This document shows positions 1 to 5,231 of a stretch of DNA of 5,231 nt, in pieces (positions within the stretch are counted from its first letter, which is position 1; each line of letters opens with the position of its first letter). The position numbers were made by a program, and so were the translations under genes. Where the stretch lies: positions 1 through 5,231 of the forward strand of contig RFMK01000175.1 of the NCBI GenBank assembly GCA_009927705.1, read 5' to 3'. Origin of the DNA: Actinomycetota bacterium. Its GTDB lineage: Bacteria; Actinomycetota; Actinomycetes; Nanopelagicales; Nanopelagicaceae. The notes beneath the pieces were generated by a model. The model was not told where the DNA came from. It was given only the letters and a program-made list of their open reading frames with translations, and did no database searches.

Positions 1-1368
1 TGCCAAGAGCGGATGGATATCTTTGCTACGGCCTTGTAGGAAGCGGATTACGACATAAGAGACGAATCCCGCGCCGATACCAACTGAGATGTTGTAGGTA
101 AATGGCATCAAGATGATCGTCAAGAATGCAGGAATTGCAATTCCGTAATCTTCCCAATCGATTGACTTGATCTGGGTCATCATCAAGAAACCAACAATGA
201 TGAGCGCAGGGGTAGCAGCTTCGTAGGGAATAATCGCAACAAGTGGCGCCAAGAATGTTGTGAGCAAGAAAAGGATTCCCGTAACAACAGAGGCAAGACC
301 TGTGCGAGCGCCTTCTCCAACACCCGAAGCCGATTCAATGTATGAAGTATTTGATGAGATTCCAGCAGCGCCACCAGCGGCCGCAGCAAGTGAATCAACG
401 AGAAGGATGCGGTCTGCGTTGGGCGGAGTTCCATCCTTGTCGTTGAGTCCAGCTTCTTGACCAATTGCTGTCATCGTTCCCATGGTGTCAAAGAAGTCCG
501 CGAGTAGAAGTGTGAAAACAAGCAACAACGCGGTGATCAAAGGAACACGATCAAATGAGCCAAAGAGGTTGAAAGAGCCAAGGAGTCCAAAATCTGGAGT
601 GGCAACAACCTTCTCTGGAAGAGCAGGCACGTTAAGTCCCCATCCCTTGGGGTTCACATTCGTGCCATCGAAATTTGGACCAATCTTGAATGAGCTCTCA
701 ATCGCAACAGCGAGAGCAGTCGAGATGACAATTCCGATGAGAAGAGCAGCTTTTACTTTGCGGACCATGAGCCCGATGGTGAGGAAAAGACCAAAAGCAA
801 AGACGATGATTGGCCAGCCAACGAGTTCTCCGTTATTGCCAAGGGTTACTGGAACTGGTCCAGAGCCTGTGCGACGAACGAAACCTGCGTCAACGAGACC
901 GATCAATGCGATAAATAGACCAATACCGACAGAGATCGCAATCTTGAGCTGGGTTGGCACTGCCCGGAAAACCGCAGTGCGGAATCCAGTGAGAACCAAG
1001 ATTGTGATGATGATGCCTTCGAGGACAACAAGTCCCATCGCATCTGCCCAGGTCATCTTCGACGCGATACCAACTGCAACGAAGGTATTGAGTCCAAGTC
1101 CAGTAGCGAGCGCTAATGGGAAGTTTGCAACGACGCCCATCAAAATTGATAAGACGCCGGCTACAAGGGCTGTTGCTGCTGCAATGAGTGCAAGATTGGG
1201 AGCGTCTCCGCCGCCAAGGAATTTCCCATCTCCATCTTTGGCCAAGCCAATAATGAGTGGATTAAGCGCGACGATGTACGCCATCGTGAAGAAGGTGACA
1301 ACGCCGCCGCGAACCTCTTGAGCTACCGAGGAACCGCGTTGCGATATTTTGAAGTATGAATCGAGCAT
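1..1368 (-). CDS. NCS2-family purine permease, AzgA/PbuG type (adenine/guanine/hypoxanthine), C-terminus cut by window edge
   Basis: This is an integral membrane protein predicted to import purine bases by proton symport; 456 codons lie in the window. Family members are usually about 430-480 residues, so only a short C-terminal piece should be missing beyond position 1. The start ATG (1366-1368) gives MLDSYFKIS and is preceded by a good Shine-Dalgarno sequence; the only ATG just upstream in this frame is followed at once by a stop. Residues 18-37 (EVRGGVVTFFTMAYIVALNP) match the family's first membrane segment. DFFDTMGT at 291-298 and SSNTSYIESASGVGEG, starting near residue 338, are the hallmark substrate-site motifs of the AzgA branch. 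The rest is hydrophobic, consistent with 12-14 membrane segments. Which purine it prefers cannot be read from sequence. It lies downstream of the yczE-like gene on the same strand, but the 112-base gap with its own leader suggests separate control. It may feed adenine to the Apt encoded at the other end of the window. Confidence 0.93.
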   Translation of the reverse strand, partial: MLDSYFKISQRGSSVAQEVRGGVVTFFTMAYIVALNPLIIGLAKDGDGKFLGGGDAPNLALIAAATALVAGVLSILMGVVANFPLALATGLGLNTFVAVGIASKMTWADAMGLVVLEGIIITILVLTGFRTAVFRAVPTQLKIAISVGIGLFIALIGLVDAGFVRRTGSGPVPVTLGNNGELVGWPIIVFAFGLFLTIGLMVRKVKAALLIGIVISTALAVAIESSFKIGPNFDGTNVNPKGWGLNVPALPEKVVATPDFGLLGSFNLFGSFDRVPLITALLLVFTLLLADFFDTMGTMTAIGQEAGLNDKDGTPPNADRILLVDSLAAAAGGAAGISSNTSYIESASGVGEGARTGLASVVTGILFLLTTFLAPLVAIIPYEAATPALIIVGFLMMTQIKSIDWEDYGIAIPAFLTIILMPFTYNISVGIGAGFVSYVVIRFLQGRSKDIHPLLA

Positions 1369-1373
1369 GCTCT

Positions 1374-1380
1374 TCCTTTC
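1374..1380 (-). promoter_or_regulatory. Shine-Dalgarno site of the purine permease
   Basis: On the minus strand the sequence GAAAGGA lies 5 bases upstream of the permease ATG at 1368. This fixes the start and shows that this gene, unlike several neighbours, uses a leadered transcript with a classical ribosome binding site. Confidence 0.8.
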
Positions 1381-1447
1381 ATCCCATAACGGGATGCCGC
1401 TAATTTTTTTACGGTGGTGGTTGCGACACCGCGTGGATTCAGTCCAC
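1381..1447 (-). promoter_or_regulatory. Structured 5' leader of the purine permease (three tandem inverted repeats)
   Basis: In the gap upstream of the permease three perfect inverted repeats lie in series on the minus-strand transcript. They are GTGGA/TCCAC with a 5-base loop (1433-1447), CGGTG/CACCG with a 10-base loop (1412-1431) and ATCCC/GGGAT with a 5-base loop (1381-1395). The last ends directly against the Shine-Dalgarno sequence. An A-rich single-stranded stretch (seven A, 1404-1410) separates the second and third. This could be a folded leader controlling translation, or the repeats could be operators. I do not recognise the purine riboswitch or any other named RNA class in it. No U-tract follows any stem on this strand, so transcription attenuation is not supported. 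Confidence 0.35.
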
Positions 1448-1472
1448 AGGCTGAGGGGAGTGGCTAAAACCT

Positions 1473-1500
1473 ATTAGTTACTAGGCAGTAAGCCGGGCAA
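1473..1500 (-). promoter_or_regulatory. Possible promoter of the purine permease
   Basis: On the minus strand a TTGCCC (1495-1500) and an ACTAAT (1473-1478) are 16 bases apart, each matching the consensus -35 and -10 at 4 of 6 positions. The pair overlaps the 3' end and stop codon of the yczE-like gene. It would start a transcript near 1466 with a leader of roughly 98 bases that includes all three hairpins. The matches are modest, and another start site is possible. Confidence 0.25.
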
Positions 1501-2140
1501 CGACACCAAAAGCAACCGCAACTGAGTATCCGATCAGAAGCGCAAAAAGGGCAGTTCCGAGGCCGGCAGTACCACCTAGAAGGACTCCAAAGACCAGGAC
1601 GGAACATTCAATACCTAACCGGACTCTTCCTACGGGCCAACCAGTTCTCTTGTGAATTGAGGTCATCCAACCATCGCGGGGACCTGGACCCAATGCACAT
1701 GTGATGTAGAGAGCGGACCCCGTTCCCACCAGCAGAATTCCTGCTAACACATAGAGCAACTGTGGGAAAAATGTTTGAGGATGAGGAATGTTGTTGATTC
1801 CAATATCTATCGCAGTTGCAATGACGATCATGTTTGCAATAGTTCCAAAACCCGGTTTTTCTCGCAAAGGTATCCAAAGCAGAAGAACGATTGCACTGAT
1901 GATGAGAGTACAGACACCAACACTTAAAGTTGTTTGACGCGATATACCTTGGGCCAGAACAGACCACGGCGCATTTCCCAGATTCGAAACTATTAAAAGG
2001 CTATCGCCGATCCCAAAAATGAAGAGACCGAAAAGCAAAATCGAGACGCGGAGCGGAGCAAGCTCCCAACGGTGCGTAGCGCTCCATGGAGTCTGCGGAA
2101 CGGTCCGATGAGGTTTGAATCGTTGCAGAAATTCTCTCAC
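1481..2140 (-). CDS. YczE/YyaS/YitT-type integral membrane protein
   Basis: A 219-residue membrane protein, close to the usual length of YczE-like proteins (about 215). After a cytoplasmic-looking basic N-terminus (residues 1-30) I see hydrophobic segments at about 32-52, 72-92, 100-118, 126-149, 176-191 and 194-214. Family motifs are GNAPWSVLAQG at 55-65 and LGPGPRDGWMTSI at 150-162, the latter matching the GPRDG signature. The family's biochemical role is not firmly established; Bacillus YczE has been linked to lipopeptide production, which need not apply here. The start is GTG at 2138-2140. No properly spaced Shine-Dalgarno is present, but a -10-like TAGCGT ends 7 bases before the GTG, which fits a leaderless mRNA. 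The gene is divergent from the DUF554 gene, 38 bases apart. Confidence 0.85.
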   Translation of the reverse strand: MREFLQRFKPHRTVPQTPWSATHRWELAPLRVSILLFGLFIFGIGDSLLIVSNLGNAPWSVLAQGISRQTTLSVGVCTLIISAIVLLLWIPLREKPGFGTIANMIVIATAIDIGINNIPHPQTFFPQLLYVLAGILLVGTGSALYITCALGPGPRDGWMTSIHKRTGWPVGRVRLGIECSVLVFGVLLGGTAGLGTALFALLIGYSVAVAFGVVARLTA

Positions 2141-2146
2141 CTCAGA

Positions 2147-2152
2147 ACGCTA
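2147..2152 (-). promoter_or_regulatory. -10 element of the yczE-like gene (leaderless start)
   Basis: The minus-strand hexamer TAGCGT fits the TANNNT -10 pattern and occupies positions -12 to -7 relative to the GTG at 2140. This is the spacing expected when transcription begins at the first base of the start codon. No convincing -35 is seen at 16-18 bases upstream. Confidence 0.5.
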
Positions 2153-2166
2153 CACCATTGATGACT

Positions 2167-2172
2167 TACACT
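2167..2172 (+). promoter_or_regulatory. -10 element of the DUF554 gene (leaderless start)
   Basis: The plus-strand hexamer TACACT fits TANNNT and occupies -12 to -7 relative to the ATG at 2179. It mirrors the divergent promoter on the other strand. It supports 2179 over the upstream in-frame TTG (2158) and ATG (2161) as the true start. No -35 is recognisable. Confidence 0.5.
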
Positions 2173-2178
2173 TACATC

Positions 2179-2910
2179 ATGTTTGTCGGAATTGGCACAG
2201 TTATCAATGTGGTTGCCATTGTTATAGGTGCAGCGCTTGGCGTCCTGGTGGGTAATCGGATTGCAGAGAAGACACGCAATCTTATGACCGATGTTTTAGG
2301 TGCAATAACGCTTATCGGAGCAGCAAGTGCAATCTCTTCGTTGTGGGAAGAGGATTTACAATCTGCCGTTCCTGATGGTTCACCAACCTTGATTGTTCTC
2401 GGCGCCTTGCTGTTAGGCGGACTTTGCGGCTCAGCGCTCAAGATTGAAGAGCGGCTAGAAATGGTGGGAATTGGATTAAAGCGACGTTTCGACAAGAGAG
2501 GCGATTCGCCATTTGTCGAAGGTTTCGTAACCGCTTCGCTCATCTTTGTGATTGGCCCGCTCGCCATCCTTGGGAGTATTAGCGATGGCATGTCCACGGG
2601 AATTGATCAATTGGCCTTAAAAAGCACGCTCGACTTCTTCGCTGCTTTGGCGTTTGCTGCGGCCCTAGGATGGGGAGTTGCACTCTCGGCGCTGCCCGTT
2701 GGTATTTATCAAGGTCTGTGGACTGCGATCGGATTTATGTTGGGTTCGATTTTGTCGGACTACCAAGTAAGCGCGATGACGGCCACTGGCGGAATTTTGT
2801 TATTAGGTATCGGTCTTAAGTTACTTGGAATCAAGAATATGGCGATTGGAAATCTCTTGCCTTCGCTTGCGCTCGCCCCAATTTTAGCGTTCGTTCTTCA
2901 CTCCATGTAA
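2179..2910 (+). CDS. DUF554 family membrane protein (YdfK/YqgA-like)
   Basis: The protein is 243 residues from the chosen ATG, in line with the roughly 230-240 residues usual for DUF554. It begins MFVGIGTVINVVAIVIGAAL, the typical N-terminal helix with its GT-x-x-N motif. The signature region starts at residue 112 with FVEGFVTASLIFVIGPLAIL and continues into GSISDG. Later come the GVALSALPVGIYQG stretch and a hydrophobic C-terminal half. I expect about six to seven membrane segments. The family is a putative membrane transporter or channel of unproven function. In-frame TTG 2158 and ATG 2161 would add seven or six residues (from ATG 2161, MTYTYI) that family members lack. No Shine-Dalgarno precedes any of the three starts, whereas 2179 has a correctly placed -10 for leaderless expression. 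It is divergent from the yczE-like gene and convergent with the dehydrogenase gene. Confidence 0.87.
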   Translation: MFVGIGTVINVVAIVIGAALGVLVGNRIAEKTRNLMTDVLGAITLIGAASAISSLWEEDLQSAVPDGSPTLIVLGALLLGGLCGSALKIEERLEMVGIGLKRRFDKRGDSPFVEGFVTASLIFVIGPLAILGSISDGMSTGIDQLALKSTLDFFAALAFAAALGWGVALSALPVGIYQGLWTAIGFMLGSILSDYQVSAMTATGGILLLGIGLKLLGIKNMAIGNLLPSLALAPILAFVLHSM

Positions 2911-2914
2911 AGAA

Positions 2915-3958
2915 TCAAAACTTGCTGGCATCAATCACGAAACGATATTTCACATCGCTGGCGACTGTACGCTCGTAAGCCTCATTTATGTAGCGTGGCT
3001 CTATGACTTCAACGTCGCTCACGATTGAGTGATCGCCGCAGAAATTCATCATCTCTTGTAACTCCGGCATTCCACCGATCATCGAGCCAGAAATTGAACG
3101 ACGACCGTCCAACATGCTTCCGGCGTTGAATGAAAAAGGTTTTCCGGGCAGACCGATGATTACCATTGTTCCATCGGTTGCAAGGGTGCTCAAGTACGGC
3201 TCAAGATCGTGATCCGCCGAAACCGTATTCAAAACTAGATCAAACTTCTTTTTCACTGGTTTTTGCCAGTCAATTTCTTTTGTGACGACGAAGTGATGTG
3301 CCCCCATCGCTCGAGCGTCGTTCTCTTTTGAAGGTGAATGAGAAAGAACTGTTACTTCGGCTCCCAGAGCTGCGGCGAACTTCACGCCCATATGACCAAG
3401 TCCTCCGAGACCCATTACTGCAACTTTGGAATTCGGACCTACCTTCCAATGGCGGATGGGGGAGTACAGGGTTATGCCAGCACAGAGAAGAGGAGCAACA
3501 CCAGCAAGCTCGAGATTCGAGGGGATATGTACGGCGTAGTCTTCATTGATAACGAAGTAGTTTGCATAACCGCCAAATGCTATGGATTGTGAATTTCTCT
3601 CATAACCGTTGTAGGTTCCAGTCATTCCTTCAAGACAGTATTGCTGCAGGCCTTTCTTGCAATTTTTGCAATTACGGCAAGAATCAATAAAAACCCCAAC
3701 TCCGATTTTGTCGCCGACTTTGAATTTAGTTACAGACGACCCAACTTTGGTGACAGTCCCAACGATCTCGTGGCCAGGAACCATGGGAAATAGCGCTGCT
3801 CCCCACTCTTCGCGTGCTTGATGAATATCGGAATGACAAATTCCGGAGAATTGAATGTCAAAACCAACATCGTATGCGCCCAATTCGCGTCGTTGGAATT
3901 CGTATGGAATGAGGGGAGCTTTGGCGCTGAGTACAGCGTAACCGCGAGTTTGTGTCAT
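2915..3958 (-). CDS. Zinc-dependent NAD(P) alcohol dehydrogenase / aldehyde reductase, YahK/CAD-like
   Basis: A 347-residue cytosolic medium-chain dehydrogenase, matching the roughly 350 residues of YahK and cinnamyl-alcohol-dehydrogenase-like enzymes that interconvert aldehydes and primary alcohols. The catalytic zinc ligands are visible: C41 in SGICHSDIH, H63-E64 in VPGHE, and C159 in PLLCAGIT. The structural zinc ligands C94, C97, C100 and C108 are all present. The Rossmann glycine motif GLGGLG lies at 183-188. The SHSPSK sequence after the second Rossmann strand suggests NADP(H) preference (inference). The start is ATG 3956-3958 (MTQTRGYAVLSAKAPL), where family alignment begins. An upstream in-frame ATG at 4099 would add 47 unrelated residues and overlap tdk by 85 bases, so I reject it. 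No Shine-Dalgarno is seen, but a good -10 suggests a leaderless start. The physiological substrate is unknown. Its stop lies 4 bases from that of the convergent DUF554 gene. Confidence 0.93.
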   Translation of the reverse strand: MTQTRGYAVLSAKAPLIPYEFQRRELGAYDVGFDIQFSGICHSDIHQAREEWGAALFPMVPGHEIVGTVTKVGSSVTKFKVGDKIGVGVFIDSCRNCKNCKKGLQQYCLEGMTGTYNGYERNSQSIAFGGYANYFVINEDYAVHIPSNLELAGVAPLLCAGITLYSPIRHWKVGPNSKVAVMGLGGLGHMGVKFAAALGAEVTVLSHSPSKENDARAMGAHHFVVTKEIDWQKPVKKKFDLVLNTVSADHDLEPYLSTLATDGTMVIIGLPGKPFSFNAGSMLDGRRSISGSMIGGMPELQEMMNFCGDHSIVSDVEVIEPRYINEAYERTVASDVKYRFVIDASKF

Positions 3959-3964
3959 TGGAGA

Positions 3965-3993
3965 ATTAAAGACGGTGACCAAGCCGAAAGCAA
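3965..3993 (-). promoter_or_regulatory. Predicted promoter of the alcohol dehydrogenase gene
   Basis: On the minus strand TTTAAT (3965-3970; 5 of 6 matches to TATAAT) lies exactly 17 bases downstream of TTGCTT (3988-3993; 3 of 6 to TTGACA). The last T of the -10 is at position -7 relative to the ATG at 3958, so transcription would start at or next to the A of ATG. With no Shine-Dalgarno in the gap, this points to a leaderless mRNA independent of the apt-tdk transcript. Confidence 0.5.
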
Positions 3994-4009
3994 AAGATAA
4001 CGATACTGG

Positions 4010-4023
4010 TTCAATTAATTGAA
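4010..4023. repeat. Perfect 14-bp palindrome, possible operator upstream of the dehydrogenase gene
   Basis: TTCAATTAATTGAA is identical to its own reverse complement. It overlaps the last codons and the TAA stop of tdk and is centred about 58 bases upstream of the dehydrogenase start, just beyond the predicted -35. Such AT-rich dyads are common binding sites for dimeric regulators, and position near -58 would suit an activator or an upstream repressor site. It is not followed by a T-tract and is weakly paired, so a terminator is unlikely. It may also be chance in an AT-rich gene end. Confidence 0.35.
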
Positions 4024-4656
4024 AGGCAGCGGGTCGATCGATTGATGCGCGGCGCCAGAAATGCGGGCCGTGACTTTTCGCATATGGTGTCGCCGGCATA
4101 AAACTTCATACGCCACTTCATTTTCTACGTTCGTGTCACCCACAACAACTTGTTCGCCTTCTGTGACCATTACGCCACCAACGGTACGAGCATTATGGGT
4201 AGCGCGTTGACCACACCAGCAGAGCGCTTCAACTTGGAGGGTATGTACACGATCCGCTAATTCGACGAGACGTGCCGATCCAGGAAACAAGCGAGTCCGG
4301 AAATCAGTAAGAATCCCGAATGCGTAAACATCAATCCCGAGGCCGTCCGCGATTCGCGCTAATTGTTCTATCTGCTCGGGCGTATAGAACTGCGCCTCAT
4401 CGCAAATGACGTAGTCAATGCGCTTTCCACCAGAAAGTTGGTCGACGATAAATTTGTGAAGATCCATCTCTTCTGTGACTTCAAGAGCTTCTGAGGTTAA
4501 TCCCAGGCGCGAGGAGATCTTCCCAGATCCGGCGCGATCACGATTTGTGAAGAGAATTCCAGCTCTTCCTCGACTGTCATGGTTGTGGGCGGTTTGCAGG
4601 GCTAGGGTTGATTTTCCACTATCCATGGTGCCGCAGTAGTAAATCAATTCCGCCAT
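4015..4656 (-). CDS. tdk: Thymidine kinase (type II, TK1-like)
   Basis: A 213-residue cytosolic enzyme that phosphorylates thymidine to dTMP with ATP in pyrimidine salvage. The P-loop is GTMDSGKST at residues 9-17. DEAQF at 86-90 carries the Walker B aspartate and the likely catalytic glutamate E87. TDFRTRLFPGSARLVELAD at 117-135 is the conserved stretch leading to the substrate region. Zinc-site candidates are C146, C148, C187 and H190; the first pair is spaced C-x-C rather than the more usual C-x-x-C. Length matches the family (about 190-220). The start ATG 4654-4656 has GGAG five bases upstream. It begins 15 bases after the apt stop, so the two salvage genes are probably co-transcribed. 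The stop codon lies inside a perfect palindrome, 56 bases before the dehydrogenase gene. Confidence 0.96.
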   Translation of the reverse strand: MAELIYYCGTMDSGKSTLALQTAHNHDSRGRAGILFTNRDRAGSGKISSRLGLTSEALEVTEEMDLHKFIVDQLSGGKRIDYVICDEAQFYTPEQIEQLARIADGLGIDVYAFGILTDFRTRLFPGSARLVELADRVHTLQVEALCWCGQRATHNARTVGGVMVTEGEQVVVGDTNVENEVAYEVLCRRHHMRKVTARISGAAHQSIDPLPFN

Positions 4657-4661
4657 AACAA

Positions 4662-4665
4662 CTCC
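4662..4665 (-). promoter_or_regulatory. Shine-Dalgarno site of tdk
   Basis: Minus-strand GGAG sits 5 bases before the tdk ATG, within the 15-base gap after apt. It supports both the tdk start and translation from a shared apt-tdk message. Confidence 0.7.
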
Positions 4666-4671
4666 AAGAAA

Positions 4672-5231
4672 TTAAGCCTTGAGCAGAGAAATGATTGAGA
4701 CATCTGGATGCGTATCGGAAATTATTGTTCGACCTTGTAAGAATTCGATCTCCAGCATGAAGAGATGCGCGATCACATTTGCGCCGGTTATTGCTACAAG
4801 GTCATGACAAGCTAGAGCAGTTCCGCCGGTAGCAAGAACATCATCAACAATAATTACATTGTCGCCTTTATTGAGGAGATCCTTATGAAGTTCAAGAGCA
4901 TCAAAGCCGTACTCCAATGCATATTCTTTTCGATAAACCTCGCGCGGTAGCTTGCCGGGTTTGCGAACTGTTACGAAACCGATCTCCAAGGCCTTTGCAA
5001 TCGCGCCTCCCAAAATGAATCCTCGACTTTCGATTCCTACAATCGCATCGATTCCGCGATTGAGGCCCCGGATTGATCGAGCAAATTCATCAATCACTAC
5101 TCCAAAACCAGGGCCATCGGCAAGGAGAGGAGTAATGTCTTTGAAGAGAATTCCGGGTTTTGGATAATCAGGTACATCGGCAATTAATGAGAGCGCTCTA
5201 TCAAGCGGTGTTTGTTGCTGGGAGCCGATAG
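4672..5231 (-). CDS. apt: Adenine phosphoribosyltransferase, N-terminus cut by window edge
   Basis: This cytosolic enzyme converts adenine plus PRPP to AMP and pyrophosphate. The frame is open from the TAA at 4672-4674 to the right edge, giving 185 full codons. Family members are about 170-185 residues, so only a few N-terminal residues should lie outside. Counting from the first full codon (5227-5229), VPDYPKPGILFKDITPLLAD at about 19-38 is the classic Apt N-terminal region. GIESRGFILGGAIA follows, then the RKPGKLP adenine-site loop, and VIIVDDVLATGGTA at 125-138 is the PRPP-binding signature. A GTG at 5095-5097 could be mistaken for the start, but it would remove the conserved DYPKPG and FKDITPLL segments. 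No ATG, GTG or TTG occurs in frame between there and the edge except that GTG, so the true start is beyond 5231. tdk follows 15 bases downstream. Confidence 0.95.
   Translation of the reverse strand, partial: IGSQQQTPLDRALSLIADVPDYPKPGILFKDITPLLADGPGFGVVIDEFARSIRGLNRGIDAIVGIESRGFILGGAIAKALEIGFVTVRKPGKLPREVYRKEYALEYGFDALELHKDLLNKGDNVIIVDDVLATGGTALACHDLVAITGANVIAHLFMLEIEFLQGRTIISDTHPDVSIISLLKA

Noticed and set aside
482..1321. Open frame of 279 codons on the plus strand
   Set aside because: It is exactly antisense to the purine permease, and its product is rich in Ser, Thr, Arg and Pro with no recognisable motif. The permease on the minus strand has clear family motifs throughout.
1381..1410. 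Hairpin ATCCC/GGGAT followed by a T-run on the plus strand, resembling a terminator
   Set aside because: The T-run begins 9 bases after the stem, the stem is 5 bp, and no plus-strand gene ends here.
1466..1485. Possible terminator after the yczE-like gene (CCTA/TAGG stem followed by TTTT on the minus strand)
   Set aside because: The stem is only 4 bp with an 8-base loop and half AT, too weak for an intrinsic terminator. It also overlaps the stop codon.
2172..2597. 141-codon open frame on the minus strand within the DUF554 gene
   Set aside because: It is a shadow of the plus-strand gene; its translation has no membrane character or known motif, while the plus frame matches DUF554 strongly.
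3959..4099. Extended dehydrogenase start at ATG 4099 (47 extra residues)
   Set aside because: The extra segment overlaps the end of tdk, has no family similarity and lies upstream of the predicted promoter. The conserved protein begins at ATG 3958.
4672..5097. Apt starting at GTG 5097 (141 residues)
   Set aside because: The same frame continues upstream with the conserved DYPKPGILFKDITPLL region, so this GTG is an internal valine codon.
5190..5199. 10-bp palindrome AGAGCGCTCT
   Set aside because: It lies inside the apt coding sequence, is short, and has no promoter context. Chance is the simplest explanation.

Overview
The window reads as a stretch of chromosome from a bacterium of moderate GC, most likely an actinobacterium. 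The lineage is inferred from three things. The thymidine kinase has the actinobacterial-style CWCG and DFRTRLFPGSARLVELAD stretches. Several genes appear leaderless, with a -10-like hexamer ending exactly 7 bases before the start codon. The proteins are compact and the gaps short. The modest GC would suit a streamlined freshwater type such as the Nanopelagicales, but that rank is a guess. No rRNA, tRNA, CRISPR array, insertion sequence, integrase or phage gene was seen.

Layout, left to right. Positions 1-1368 (minus) hold most of an AzgA/PbuG-type NCS2 purine permease whose C-terminus runs off the left edge. It has a good ribosome binding site and a 112-base upstream gap with three small back-to-back inverted repeats. 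Positions 1481-2140 (minus) encode a YczE-type membrane protein. A 38-base divergent intergenic region separates it from a DUF554 membrane protein on the plus strand (2179-2910). Both of these genes look leaderless. The DUF554 gene meets, tail to tail with only 4 bases between stop codons, a zinc-dependent alcohol dehydrogenase on the minus strand (2915-3958). Upstream of that gene is a 56-base gap with a plausible promoter and a perfect 14-bp palindrome. Thymidine kinase (4015-4656) and adenine phosphoribosyltransferase (4672 to beyond the right edge) follow on the minus strand, 15 bases apart and probably one operon (apt-tdk).

Functionally, the two ends of the window deal with nucleobase and nucleoside salvage: a purine base importer, Apt (adenine to AMP) and Tdk (thymidine to dTMP). 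Between them lie a NADP(H)-type aldehyde/alcohol oxidoreductase and two integral membrane proteins of poorly known role. Nothing in the window amounts to a new defence, mobile or biosynthetic system. The most interesting content is regulatory: the compact leaderless promoters, the structured permease leader and the palindrome before the dehydrogenase gene.
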